Shown: piece by piece, positions 1-10,705 of the stretch | How the letters are laid out: the number at the start of each line of letters is the position of its first letter | Numbering within the stretch: the first letter of the stretch is position 1 | NCBI GenBank assembly: GCA_033182465.1 | Contig: CP137324.1 | Coordinates: forward strand, 868,001-932,000 | DNA: 64,000 bases | Origin: Sanghuangporus weigelae | Lineage: Eukaryota > Basidiomycota > Agaricomycetes > Hymenochaetales > Hymenochaetaceae | Direction of reading: 5' to 3' | Translations under genes and position numbers: made by a program | The notes under the pieces: generated by a model | Database searches by the model: none | Told to the model about the DNA's origin: nothing | What the model saw: the letters and a program-made list of their open reading frames with translations, nothing else

Positions 1-570
1 GACTGTGGACGACGCTGCAGGGTCAAATCTCTTTGTCAGGAGTACGGATCCAGGATCCGGAGACTTGTGATTGACGCGTGTAGGATTGTCGCGTGATTCT
101 TCCGCCGTGTCTTATATGATGGCCGATCACGGAACGGTGCACGTGCCATTTAGACTATGGCGTTCTTGCTAATTCCGCTCGCTCCAGCGAAACCAGTCGG
201 AACCGGGCGAAACCAGTCGGAATACTGCGGAACTGGTCATAACGACTTCGTACGCTCCCAAGCTTTAGTCTTACTCTTCAACGGGTTGGGTGGGTTGAGA
301 TGCGGGAAACAAATGTCGGCGGGCGGATGTCGCACCCGCGTATCCCGGTAGCGGGGCGGATGCCGCGCCCGCGTGTCACGGTGGCGGGGCGGCTCTGAGA
401 CATAGTGTAAGTGTAGGACATTCTGACTGAACAGTCCAAACTGCTGTGTGGCAAAGGGAGGTGTGTGAGTGTGAGTGTTAGGAGGTGGAGCGGGGGAAGA
501 GAGATATAGGGCGATGCATATGGGCATGCCTTATACTTACTAAGCTGCGACACTGTCACGAGTTCTTTCT
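1..570. other. Intergenic stretch with a short GC-rich repeat
   Basis: No convincing gene is seen. A 33-bp GC-rich unit beginning GGCGGATG is present twice in a row at about 322-388, and a shorter motif (GAAACCAGTCGGAA) is present twice near 187-222. The stretch lies just upstream of the transposase remnant and may include that element's left end, but I could not recognise terminal inverted repeats. Confidence 0.4.
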
Positions 571-612
571 TTGTCTTTGTTTATGTTTATTTTGCCCACT
601 GCCACTGCCAGC

Positions 613-1780
613 ATGACGCATGGGGTTCCTATCTCAGATGACCTGCGTCGCGTTATCGTGCACATGTCCACGAACTGTGGACTAGATGTAAAAGGCATTG
701 TTTATCTCACCGTGGTTCCTCGGGCTTCAGTGTATCAGGTCTTGAATGCTTGGAAGCAAACTGGGGAAGAGTGTCTTGCACCCCGTTCGAAATCAGGGCG
801 TCCAAGGGCATTAGACTTCGCTGATACCCAGGTACGACTGAAGAATCGTGATCTCGGAGATGTAACTAACAAGGAACAAGTTTCTTTTGAAAACAGTGAC
901 GCGTCACAATGATATCTATCTTGATGAACTCAGACAATCGCTCGAAGAAAGATGTGGTGTGAGTGTGTCTGATGCTACCATTTGGAGAACTCTTAACCGG
1001 GCAGGCTTTTGAATGAAGGAGGTAATTGTAGCTTATTTGAAAGGGCTGATAAAAAAATCAACAATTTAACATAGATCACAAAGCATGCGCAAGAACACAA
1101 TGAGTCCCGTCAAGCAGAGTATCGGCTTCGCATCGGAGCAAATTATTCTCCAGAGCAGTTGGTTTTTGTTGATGAAAGTGCGTGTGATCGAAGGACATAT
1201 TTGCGTGGTAGAGCATGGGCATTAGAGGGAGTTCGCGCATGCCGAAAGCAGGTATTCATGAGGGGAAAACGGTATACTTTCAGAGCTATCTGCACATCAC
1301 GTCGTTTTCATGCTTCCAGGTATTCCATCCTCCCTGCTATATCTATGAGCGGAATTGTGGAATGCATGATTGTCGAAGGATCATTCAATACAGAGCTTTT
1401 TATGGTTTTCATTGAGGACCTTTTGGCCAAAATGAAGCCGTTTCCGGCACCGATGTCTGTCGTTGTTATGGACAATTGTGCCATCCACAAAGCTCCCAAA
1501 CTTCTCAAGCTTGTCGAAGGAAGGTGATAACTTTTTTCAAATATGTTACTGAAAATTTGTTCACCACTTTCATAGAGGAATGAGGCTCGAGTATTTGCCA
1601 GCGTATTCTCCCGACTTCAACCCGATCGAGCTAGCTTTCTCGCTGCTTAAACATAATTTACGTCACAGTCCGCCGCCGGAGGGGGATGAGGTTCTTGTGT
1701 ATGAATACCTATATCTTCAAACTTTTGGCACCTCTGCAGCGGATTGTCGAAGTTTCTATCATCAATCAGGCTATCTCTGA
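613..1780 (+). mobile_element. Tc1/mariner (DD34E) DNA transposon, decayed transposase gene
   Basis: Four exons read as an IS630/Tc1-mariner transposase. The first (from ATG 613) carries a helix-turn-helix ending in the family-typical SGRPRAL. The second reads VTRHNDIYLDELRQ and ends with NRAGF, a TGA, then MKE; related proteins have a residue at that TGA, so the frame is broken there. The third holds VFVDES (first catalytic Asp) and VVMDNC (second Asp). The fourth holds YSPDFNPIELAFS (catalytic Glu). Joining the last two exons across the intron near 1526-1575 gives exactly 34 residues between the second Asp and the Glu, the DD34E spacing. The introns are short GT-AG introns. The DDE core looks otherwise complete, so decay seems recent or mild. 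I found no terminal inverted repeats or TA duplication, so the limits given are those of the coding remnant only. Confidence 0.82.
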
Positions 1781-1991
1781 TTTGGTCCTGACGTGGATCC
1801 CAAGGAACAAATGCAGTTGAAGCAGTTTTATATATTTCATGCGTAGAAAGAGCTGCTGAAGCCCGAAATGGATTAAATACAGCGAGCAAAAGACAGGAGG
1901 AAAGAAACTGTGCACAGCGAACAGAAAGGGAGTACGTTGTGCGCATTAAACATCAAACAACTAAAGGAGAAAGCAATGCGACTGCGCCATT

Positions 1992-4065
1992 TCAATAGGT
2001 AGACAACTTTCCATCCCTCTTGACACAAGCAACATCCTCCACCGCATAATCATGAACGCGATTCACCAGTCCTATCGTCACGTCTACCCCTTCTGCCTTT
2101 GCCAGAGCTTCGATCCTGTCTGTATTCATCCTTGCGATATCATCGATCCTTGTGCAACCATTATTCGAGAACACAGGTGCAAGCTTCCGGTATTCATGGT
2201 TATCCCTGCCGTGCTCCAAATCATCTTCGCATGCCTTGAGCCAATCTCTGATAGCCAGGTAGTTCAGTGGTCCTTTGTGCGTAGTAGAAGTTAAAACTTC
2301 CTGTGCTACTCTGACGGGTGCCGCATGCGAGTCTACCTGTATCTTGTGGACTCCACCATTAGTAGGAGGCGCCCCCTGATTCATTCTTCCTGGCCTCTTG
2401 TAGTCAAGTAATTTTGCTGACATCGACTCTGGGACTTTACTTGCAACTACATGCAACTCCCGCCGTGCCTCATGATGCCCAGTTATCAGATCAGTAAGCG
2501 AAGAGAGTCAAACACGAAACTTACGAGTTTTTGCGCATGTTCCAAAATGAGATCGGGGGTATAAACACCGCAAGTACCATTGTATTTCTCGTAACACACG
2601 CGGTTGTGCACTGGACAAAACATGGCAGCCTGGATACTCTTTGTAGCCTGAGTGATCTTTTCATTGGCGGAGTCCCTAGCAGAGTATGTAGGGTCAGTCT
2701 GTTTCAGTGGCCTACCCCTCGGCGCACCGGCTGCACAGACAGTCGTCTTCGTGGCACCCTATAGCAAATTTACTGAGCAAATGTCGTCATTTTCTAGGAA
2801 AGTAATTACCTGAAGAGTGTCCAACATGTTGCGAAAAACTATTTCGCATGTAATCTCCTGGTCGCGATTGCGACGTTTGCTCCGTTGATCCTTTACATAC
2901 CTTCTATATGCACACCAGAACTCCGTAAGTTCATCCGGGTTGGAAAGATATGTAAGGCTCTTCTTCGTCCCTATCTTTGAGCTCCAGGGGGCTTCATACC
3001 CGATCTCAACAAGATGATTTGGTCGTTTCATCGCTTGGGCAGCCTTCTCTAAGATGTTGGCGTGCTTGTCCAAAGATGATATGGTAACGATTCGTTCTGC
3101 CAGTCCGTCGTGGACCTTGACTTTTATCTCTTCAATCTCTGGTCGTTTTGGGGTGCAACGTGTGTTCTTGCCTCTACTCGAGTTTGATGAGACTAGTGAT
3201 AATTTATCATCTTCATCACAATTAGTATGGATTTCATTCAGCAACAAAAGCATGGTATTTATTACCGTCGTCTTCAATTTCCTCAAGATCAGAATCGGAC
3301 AAAGGGATTGTAGAGTTCGCTATTCCGTCTACAAGGATCTGTGCAAGTACATCGTCTGAAAACTCCTCATCAAAAGTACTAGCATCAGCAGGCCCTCCAC
3401 CGGGGGACGGTAAGAAAGTTTTCTTCGGATGAGTATTGATCAGTAACGATGAACAAATAAATTACGTACATCAGAGCCTGGATACCTCCGGAGTTGGATT
3501 ATGCGGGTCCAATGGTAGAGGTGGTTGTGGAAAATGATTACGTTTGCGAGGTGGTACAATGGACTTCAGAAGAATTAAGACATAAGCAAATTTATGAGAT
3601 CGGGAATATACCTTATCGTCTGTTTCTCTTTCGGAATCCATAGTGATGACAGCATCTTTCAGCTCTGGGTCAAAATACCCCATTCTACGACGTTCTTGTT
3701 GCTTCAGAAGTGGTCAATAGCAGATATAAAAGTGGGAAACAAGGCCATCATTACCTGACCATCCCTGTCAGTTCCAGTCCTGTCTTCACAGTGAATTCTC
3801 ACGGCTTGAACAGCATGCTGCAACAAATATGTCAAAACCAGCGCAAGGTGAAAGAAAAGAAGGAGCATACTTTGGCTTTGTCAACGCAGGAATCAACATT
3901 TGAGCCCTGCTGTTCTGGTGCGACTTTGCGAGGGCGCCCACGACCACGCTTGACCATAGGGACGTCTTGGGCAGCTGCATCGAGAACCTTCTGAGACGGC
4001 TTTGGCCGGCGTCTGCTTCTTACAATCGCTGCCGCAGATAGATTCGAAGACAGCTCGGTAGACAT
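1992..4065 (-). CDS. AT-hook protein with a SAM-like C-terminal helical region, function unknown
   Basis: A multi-exon minus-strand gene. I chose the start at 4065 (MSTELSSN...); an in-frame upstream Met at 4131 is possible. The N-terminus carries a clear AT-hook, KRGRGRPRK, and a second hook-like GAPRGRPLK lies in the exon around 2550-2760. Between them are a Pro-rich exon, an acidic exon and a basic exon. The last exon (1992 to about 2460) contains a helical stretch around YLAIRDWLKACEDDLEHG and LAPVFSNNGCTRIDDIARM that looks like a SAM-type fold by its pattern. AT-hooks bind the minor groove of AT-rich DNA, so a nuclear DNA-binding role is plausible. It resembles lineage-specific Agaricomycete proteins, some of them transposon-associated. 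Introns are 50-60 nt. It shares a 157-bp intergenic region with the divergent gene at 4223. Exon borders are approximate. Confidence 0.55.
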
Positions 4066-4222
4066 GGTGGGTGAGGGCAAGGGCAAAGGAAAAGAGAAAC
4101 CAAGAGAAACTGTGACGTTACTGTCTGACACGTGTCCTTTCCGTTCGTCTCTTCTCTTCTTCTCTTACATACTTACGAACCCTCCGCATCACTGGGATGA
4201 AAACCCTGTCACTTTTATCACC
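4066..4222. promoter_or_regulatory. Bidirectional promoter region
   Basis: This 157-bp gap separates two divergent start codons, the AT-hook gene on the minus strand and the coiled-coil gene on the plus strand. It must contain both promoters and 5' leaders unless the minus-strand gene starts at the upstream Met at 4131. No clear TATA box is seen. Confidence 0.4.
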
Positions 4223-6806
4223 ATGTCAGACGAGGTCCGAGTCAGCCGTTACTTTTCATCTTACCACCATCCTGACCTAACCTGGTCCATCGATCTCCTA
4301 CGATCTCTCTCAACCTCTCCACCCATGGACACAGACACTACAGACACTACAGGACAACAGGATAAAGCTTTGGATCGTACGTGACCTTTGGGATGCTGCA
4401 TGCTACCCATTTGGCATTACTAATCAGAGTTATAGTGGCGCTCAAGGACGTCTTGAAGAAGAGAGATGACCTGGTATCACGCTTGTCCTCGTCGAAAGGT
4501 GAAGCTGGTTCTGCTGCTGTTATTGACAAGGCGGTGGATGCGATCGCCAAAATCCATGATCGTGTCCAATTGTTGTCCAGCAAACTTGAAACGAAAGAGA
4601 AGGAGATTGAAGAACACGAGGAAGTACTCAAAAAGGTTATCACAACGGTTAAGAGCGATATCGGGGAACAAGCTGAGGTGCTGGAGCAACTCGTACAAGT
4701 AACGAGACTGTTGGAATCTAAGACACTCAAGGTGAGCATGCCGCATAGCATTCAAGCGCATTTTGTCTAATGTTGTCTTGTTTCTAGTACAAGGGAAGCC
4801 ACGAGGCTATCGTTGTCCGTCGGCACCTTGATGATATTCGTGCTGCCGTCACACAAGGATTCATCCTTGCTATGAGTGATTATTTCATCAGTGATGATCT
4901 TGTCAACCGTTACGACCCACAAAAGCGTGAGGTGATATGGTGGAAGTTTACCGATCAGGTTGTCCGGGCGTGGGAGTCCTGTTACCAGTTCCAATGGGAC
5001 TTCGACAGCAATAAGGATGGTGGCAATGAGTACGTTGAGGATGGTGGCAATGAGTATGCTGAGGATGGTGGCAGTGGGTACGTTGGCGATCATGGCAATG
5101 AGTACGCTGAGGGTGGTGGCAATGAGTACGCTGAGGGTGGTGGCAATGAGCACGTTGACGATCGTGGCAACGAGTTCGTTGACAAAGAGCGTCGTTACCA
5201 GAGATTTCGAGCAATCCAGGACAAGAGCGTTTTCTCGATTTTAATGAAGGATCTACCTTACAAAGCTCTCTTCGATGCCGGTCGTTGTGTATTCATTTGC
5301 GACGGTAGAAATCGTGCTGTGCTGGAGTACGAGCAGATTGAAGAAGGGAGTGCAACTCTGGCGAGACAGCTAAGGTTCTTCGTGCCAATCTTTATATGGA
5401 AATTCACGGAGACGAAGCGTGACATATTGATGTGGAGCCAGCAGGTGCAATACTTTAAGGATCGAAACAGTTCACTCCAAAGGACGCTCGAACTCATGGA
5501 AGCAGGAGACATTGTGGGAGCATTAAAGTTCATTGGTGAACAATCCCCACCCAAGAGGCCTGGCAATGAAGTTTCCAATAATGATGGCACTGGGGACGAA
5601 CTTGCATTTGGAACAGTGCAAGAGTTACGACGGAAACCTGAGTGGGGCGAAGCACTGGGGGCTTTGCCCCGTTTTTCCCCGCCGGGACTGGGAAAGAAGG
5701 TACAACTAAAGCGAAAGCCGACCAGCGATGGTAACGCATACAGAGGCTCGCAACCCCGTTTCAAAGCCGACGTGTCAACCTCAATCCGTAGTTATGCCGC
5801 TGAAGGGCTCAAGAAGGTCCACTCGACCTATTCGGACGAGGGCCAACTCGCCCAAATTGCTCAGGACCCTCCTGAGAGGACCTCACATCCCCAGGCACTT
5901 CAAAGTACCTTGGTGACGCCTGCCTGGCAGCATACCAAAGAAGGGACTGCCCAACAGCAGAGGGAGAACGTTTCGCACATGCAAGGGGCTGAAGGTCAAC
6001 TTGCCAGAGCCAAGAGACAATTCGACATGCTCCGAAAGTGTCTTCATATCCTCCTTTCCGACAATATACTCCGTCTTGCAGTAACTGGCCCATCGGTATT
6101 GAGAAACGCGCTGAACTATCTAGCACACTCCAGGCACGCATACAACAAAGATTACGAGGAGTCCATACAAGATGTCAAACAGTTGGTTGAGAGGGTTCGA
6201 AAAGATATCGCCGATAAAGGTTATATGCATCTGTTTGCTGCATTTGACGAGACGCGGCAAGATGGAAAAGAGATTGCACATGGCAAGGAACTTGAAGAGG
6301 CACATCGTGTTCTTATGGAGAGTGATTACTTCACCAAGGACGACGTGTCGACGGAGAAGGAAATTGATATTTTCATCGAAGCGCAGCTACGTTCCGGAAT
6401 AGATGCGACAAATTCTGACTACGTTATTCTGTTACAATGGATGGAGTCAGCTAACCCTGCTCAGACGGATCAGGAGCCGAAGACGACGGACTCGAAGGCG
6501 AAGGTGACGGACTCGAAGGCGAAGGCGACGGACTCGAAGGGGAAGGGGAAGGGGAAGGGGAAGGGGAAGGGGAAGGGGAAGGGGAAGGGGAAGGGGAAGG
6601 GGAAGGGGAAGGGGAAGGGGAAGGGGAAGGGGAAGGGGAAGGGGAAGGGGAAGGGGAAGGGGAAGGGGAAGGGGAAGGGGAAGGGGAAGGGGAAGGGGAA
6701 GGGGAAGGGGAAGGGGAAGGGGAAGGGGAAGGGGAAGGGGAAGGGGAAGGGGAAGGGGAAGGGGAAGGGGAAGGGGAAGGGGAAGGGGAAGGGGAAGGCA
6801 ATGTGA
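4223..6806 (+). CDS. Coiled-coil protein with acidic octapeptide repeats and a (Gly-Lys)n tail, function unknown
   Basis: Three exons: 4223-4376, 4436-4731 and 4788-6806, with introns of 59 and 56 nt; the first has a TACTAAT-like branch point. The start MSDEVRVSR is the first Met of the frame after an in-frame stretch likely to be leader. Exon 2 is strongly heptad-like (ETKEKEIEEHEEVLKK), so a coiled coil. Exon 3 starts YKGSHEAIVVRRHLDD and continues into about 640 residues without a family I recognise. It includes seven 8-residue units of the type DGGNEYVE (5016-5183), a middle helical region, and a C-terminal tail DSKAKxT followed by about 43 Gly-Lys pairs. The tail is highly positive and would bind nucleic acid or acidic partners. 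The frame stays open through both repeats. The function is unknown. Confidence 0.6.
5016..5183 (+). repeat. In-frame 24-bp minisatellite, seven units
   Basis: Seven consecutive 24-bp units starting GATGGTGGCAATGAGTAC encode acidic, Gly-rich octapeptides (D/G-G-G-N-E-Y-A/V-E/D). Units 1, 2, 4 and 5 are nearly identical; units 3, 6 and 7 have drifted. The unit length is a multiple of three, so copy-number change keeps the host gene's frame. Confidence 0.9.
6539..6796 (+). repeat. Uninterrupted GGGGAA hexanucleotide array (43 units)
   Basis: The array is 258 bp of perfect GGGGAA repeat with no visible interruption. In the gene's frame it reads GGG-AAG and encodes Gly-Lys pairs. The complementary strand is open in all frames only because of the repeat. 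Regular G4 runs every 6 nt make it a candidate G-quadruplex former. It is not the TTAGGG telomere repeat usual in fungi. Confidence 0.95.
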
Positions 6807-8077
6807 GCTGGGCAAGGGACCATCCAGCCTTGCCTCACTCCCACTGTGGGAGGCCGAAAGTACTACGGACCGGACAATCGCTTGCCCTCCACGGACGGAA
6901 TTATGCCCTCTTCACCTCTCCTTTGTCTAGTTTGGCGGTCATTACTCGAAAGGATCTCATTTCGTGTTTATTTATTTCGACTCGGTCTTCTTACTTCTTA
7001 CGCGGGCACGTTGATCTCTTTTGCGGCTGTTTGAGTATACCAAGAGCACGCTGCGGTAGGTCACAACACAGTGGCTCCATTTGCCTTGCCTTGTAACATG
7101 TGTACAGCAGGAATTGCTGTGTCATGCTCTTCTTGTTCTCTCCCTATCTGAATAAGTATTCTGTTCTTCTATATGTCATTCTACCTCTGTATTCCCATGT
7201 ATTTTGGCCGTCATATGCAGTTTCAGACCGTATTCTTTTAGTAGCGATGATTCGAGTTCCACCTGCTCTCGTTTGATCGAGAGTTTGCCTTCAGTCGTGA
7301 ATTGCTTCTTGTACTTAATATGATCTGTACGTGCGAGCTGTGTACTGAGCGATAACAACAAATTGTAGCTAACTGATCTGTCGTTGAGGCTCCTTAGCCT
7401 GCTTTGACCGCTTTGGCTCGAGATGCAAAGAAGAATATGAAGATGTTGACGGACCTGGCTCCAAAGGCTGCTGCATTTTCTCTTCAGAGCTTCGACTGGA
7501 TGGGATAGGCAGTGAAGGGCAAGTACTGACCTGTTGGTAATCAAAACGATGAGTGCTAGTGCCCTGCGAGGAGGCTGAGGAGAGGGGTTCTGCAAGTGGG
7601 CATGAATGGCTGTTGCCTTACTCTACCATTGAAGGGCCTATCAATATGCCACAAGAACTTGTACACAGATACCTTCTGCACTTGCATGAATTATGCCACC
7701 TGAATTATATTTTTACATGGAGTATTTCATGAGTGGTGATTTTTCAATGGCCTGAGGGATGGTTGTGAGGGATGGGTTGACAAGGTTGTCTGTTTTGTTC
7801 TGTCATGTACACACTATATTTCTCATACATTCTTACACCGTTGGAAGCGCATTTTCGAGCACTTTTTTTACATAGCCATATCATATTTTTACATGCAGTA
7901 TTGACCGAGAAATAGAGCACTCAATTCATTTTTGTTGTTCAAGGGCACGACATGTGTCAACAAATCACGTGATTTAGGCTTTTCTCATTACTTTTGCAAA
8001 CGGCTGTAAGTACGTCTCGCCTAAAACTATCAGATATGGCGTCTTTACTCCTTTTTTTCTTTTCTTTTGAATTACAG
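6807..8077. other. Intergenic, no gene seen
   Basis: This holds the 3' flank of the coiled-coil gene and the region before the truncated ligase. A minus-strand frame of about 139 codons at 7176-7595 has no recognisable domain and unconvincing composition. T-rich stretches near 7860 and 8045 resemble intronic or UTR sequence. Confidence 0.5.
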
Positions 8078-9287
8078 ATCTCTGTTAGCTCCAAATACTA
8101 TGATAGTCTTGCCGCGTTGGAACATCAATCAAGCATTGGAAGTCATTCCGAAGTGCGGATGATACTAATAGCTTGTGATTCATTCCACCTAAATACCTTC
8201 TTTCCAGATACAAAATAAGCTGCCTTGCTCTAGTCCCATCCATAGTACACCAACTCGTGAACTCTCCAAAGACATCGCATGCGGATCTTTCAAGTGTCGA
8301 GTTCGCGGGGTGTGCGGCTGCCTACCTCTCTCCGGATCTTGCGGAACGATTCCGTAAATTCTTGGGCCACTCGGAGAAGGGCGAGTTGCCACCAATGATA
8401 GAGGGTTACGGATTGTCCGAAGCGGTAATTCTGCCTAGTTTCATCTCGATTCCGCGGTTTGTCTTGTTTAATTGACGACCTGACCCGGTAGACGATCGGA
8501 AGCATTTCACGACCTCGACCGGGCCAATATGGCCTGTATCCTGATCCGAAGAGCACGGGGATACTCCTCCCAGGTCAGGAAGCACGCATAGTAAGGGAAG
8601 ACGGCACAGATGCGGATCATGGTGAACCGGGCGAGCTTTACCTGAAAGGTAAGAATTACACGCATCTCATGTGCCTTCGGTAGTCATTATGGTCATCATA
8701 CTTCTCCCAGGTGGAAACGTCGCCCTCGGATACTGGGGAGACGGGCAGGCGACTAGAGAAGCATTCCTCCCTGATGGTTGGCTTCGGACAGGTGACCGCT
8801 TCCGAGCAAATAAGGACGGAGTACTTTAGTATGTTTTCAGACTTCCTTAGAGACGATCTGTCATTCTAACGACCGTTTTGCCAATTGATGAAGCTTTGAA
8901 GACCGCTTGAAGGATACCCTAAAAATCTCAGGAGCACAAGTAGCTCCCGCCGAGATTGAGCAAGTATTACTTGCTCATCCTCAAGGTCTTGTGCTGGACG
9001 TGGCTGTCGCCGGTGTGCCCGATCCATCATCTCGCAACGACCGTGTCCCGCGTGCATGGGTTGTCCTCAGTCCGGCTGGGATAGCTCTCGGTCCGAATGA
9101 AGTAAAACGTTTGCTGGACGACTGGGTGCGGGAGCGCCTGAGTCGATACAAATGGTTGACAGGAGGCATCGCAGTTGTGCAGGAAATCCCAAAGAATCCT
9201 ACCGGGAAAGTATTGCGACGTGTTCTTGTTGATGGGTTTGTGAAAGAAAAAGAAAGAGCGCTTAGCACCAAAAAAGCGAAATTATGA
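8078..9287 (+). pseudogene. 5'-truncated adenylate-forming enzyme (4-coumarate-CoA-ligase-like) with a C-terminal AKL
   Basis: Only the second half of an AMP-dependent synthetase/ligase is present. Exons follow normal rules: about 8078-8152 (VLPRWNINQALEVIPK), 8211-8424 (LVPSIVHQLV, then GYGLSEA matching the GYGxTE adenylate motif), 8492-8648 (GEPGELYLKG), 8711-8828 (GYW...GWLRTGD, the hinge-region TGD motif) and 8894-9287 (EDRLKDTLKISGAQVAP, then NPTGKVLRR with the catalytic Lys of the C-terminal domain). The four introns are intact at 57-67 nt. The N-terminal half, including the P-loop, is missing and no matching exons lie upstream. The retained part has no stop or frameshift, so the loss looks like a single truncation. 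The last residues are AKL, a type-1 peroxisomal targeting signal, so the parent enzyme was probably a peroxisomal acyl/aryl-CoA ligase. A residual short transcript is possible, but activity is not expected. Confidence 0.8.
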
Positions 9288-9789
9288 TTGGCCTAGAGGG
9301 CGTTCCGAGGCATTTTTTAGAGTATGTAAGTTCTACTAGCTCAAACCATAGAACATGTGAAACGGCCTAGCTTGCCTCTTGACCCTATGAATGTCCCATT
9401 AATTTTCTGATCGATGTACACCCGAATTCCGAAGTATGCATATTTAGCTATTATGCCGGTGGATATTTTTGGGATCCGCATAATTCACGGTCCAAAGGAG
9501 ATTAAAACTCCCCGTTCCAGATGGCAATTTCAATTCATTGATATACTCCTATAGTGCCAAAGTCCGAGTACAGGGTTAATCTTCCACTTATTCTTTTCAA
9601 AATAACTATTGTATTTCTTTCCGGTAGCGTTGCACGCAAAGTGGATCACAGTCAATCCACTGAGTAGTCGTGTTTCGTCTTCGGCCTTAAGCATAAGTGG
9701 CGCTTTTCTGCCATGGTTTGATGGCATGGGACACATTGACTTCTAGGCGAGCCATATTTCGTCAGAATTCACTGTTTACATTGAAGAGC
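9288..9789. other. Intergenic, no gene seen
   Basis: AT-richer sequence downstream of the truncated ligase and up to the first dispersed repeat copy. No reading frame with a recognisable domain. Confidence 0.4.
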
Positions 9790-10705
9790 ACCACTAACGA
9801 CCTAGGACACGTCGGTTGTCACTACCGGTGCTCCCAGCCTTTCCCCTCCTCCCATGTCACTCGCTGGCCGGATGATCATCTGCAGCCAGTACCTGTCGGT
9901 AGCCCTCATGGCTATAGCAGACGTCGACCCGGTCAGGGTGGCAGGAGTTGTATTCCCTCCGGTGGCTGTAGGCCTGGCCACCGAGCGAACGCTGTTGGTA
10001 TCCTGGAACGCTCGGCAGCTTTTCCCCCACTCGCCAAAGCTCGATGGCATGATAGTCTGATCCGTGAGCCCGACAGCTACCCGGTCTTTTTGGACTGAGC
10101 GATACAGACATGCCGATCTACCCGAAGATGAGGGCGAGCCGTGCACTGTCCCGATGCACCGACCGCGACATGCGACTTACATTCGAGTGCAAAGCACATC
10201 TCATGCGCAGTCGGAGGGTTGTGGTACGGCGGCATAACCGGCCAATGTTTCTTACGTGGAACAGCGCGAACTACATCGAGTATTTTTTTTGTTCGACTGT
10301 CATTTGGGCGACTGCTAGCGAAAATCAAGTGGATGGAGTGGCATTGTCGGTAGATAAGCGAACTTTCGCCACGAGCGTATGATGGAGGATACGACGGACG
10401 GACCTGTGAGTTCAATGACGCCACTGCTGCTAGTGCGTAACTCCCATACCCATGATTGGCAATCCAAATAGACTATTACTTGAGAGGATGCATGGTGAAT
10501 AGCAAGCGAGCATGACGATGAGGCCCTAGGGTCTGAGTGAGGGCAACCATCGGTCAGATTGGCAACGTAGGAAGAATGCTACCAGAGAGAGCAGGGATAG
10601 TAGCGGAAGGTGGAAGAGATATATGTGAGGAACGAGAGGTGGCAATCTTTTATGACTTCCTTGGCCGTGGCTGGCAAGTGGCAGTGCAGCGATGGCTACA
10701 TGTAC
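9790..10705 (-). repeat. Dispersed repeat R, copy 1 (diverged)
   Basis: From about 9815 this matches the copies at 15.3-16.5 kb and 23.3-24.6 kb. Shared stretches include CTACCGGTGCT-like starts, CCCTCATGGCTATAGCAGACG, CCTGGCCACCGAGCGAAC, GCATGCCGATCTACCC-like blocks and GTGGTACGGCGGCATAACCGG. Identity is clearly lower than between the other two copies, and frames are not conserved. Strand is given so that the TATA-like ATAAAAG of the family reads forward. Family not recognised. Confidence 0.65.

Noticed and set aside
6447-6844. Long minus-strand frames of Pro-Leu, Pro-Ser or Phe-Pro repeats
   Set aside because: They are the complement of the GGGGAA array; all frames are open only because the repeat has no stop in either strand.
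7176-7595. 139-codon minus-strand frame
   Set aside because: No domain, no splice context and unconvincing composition.
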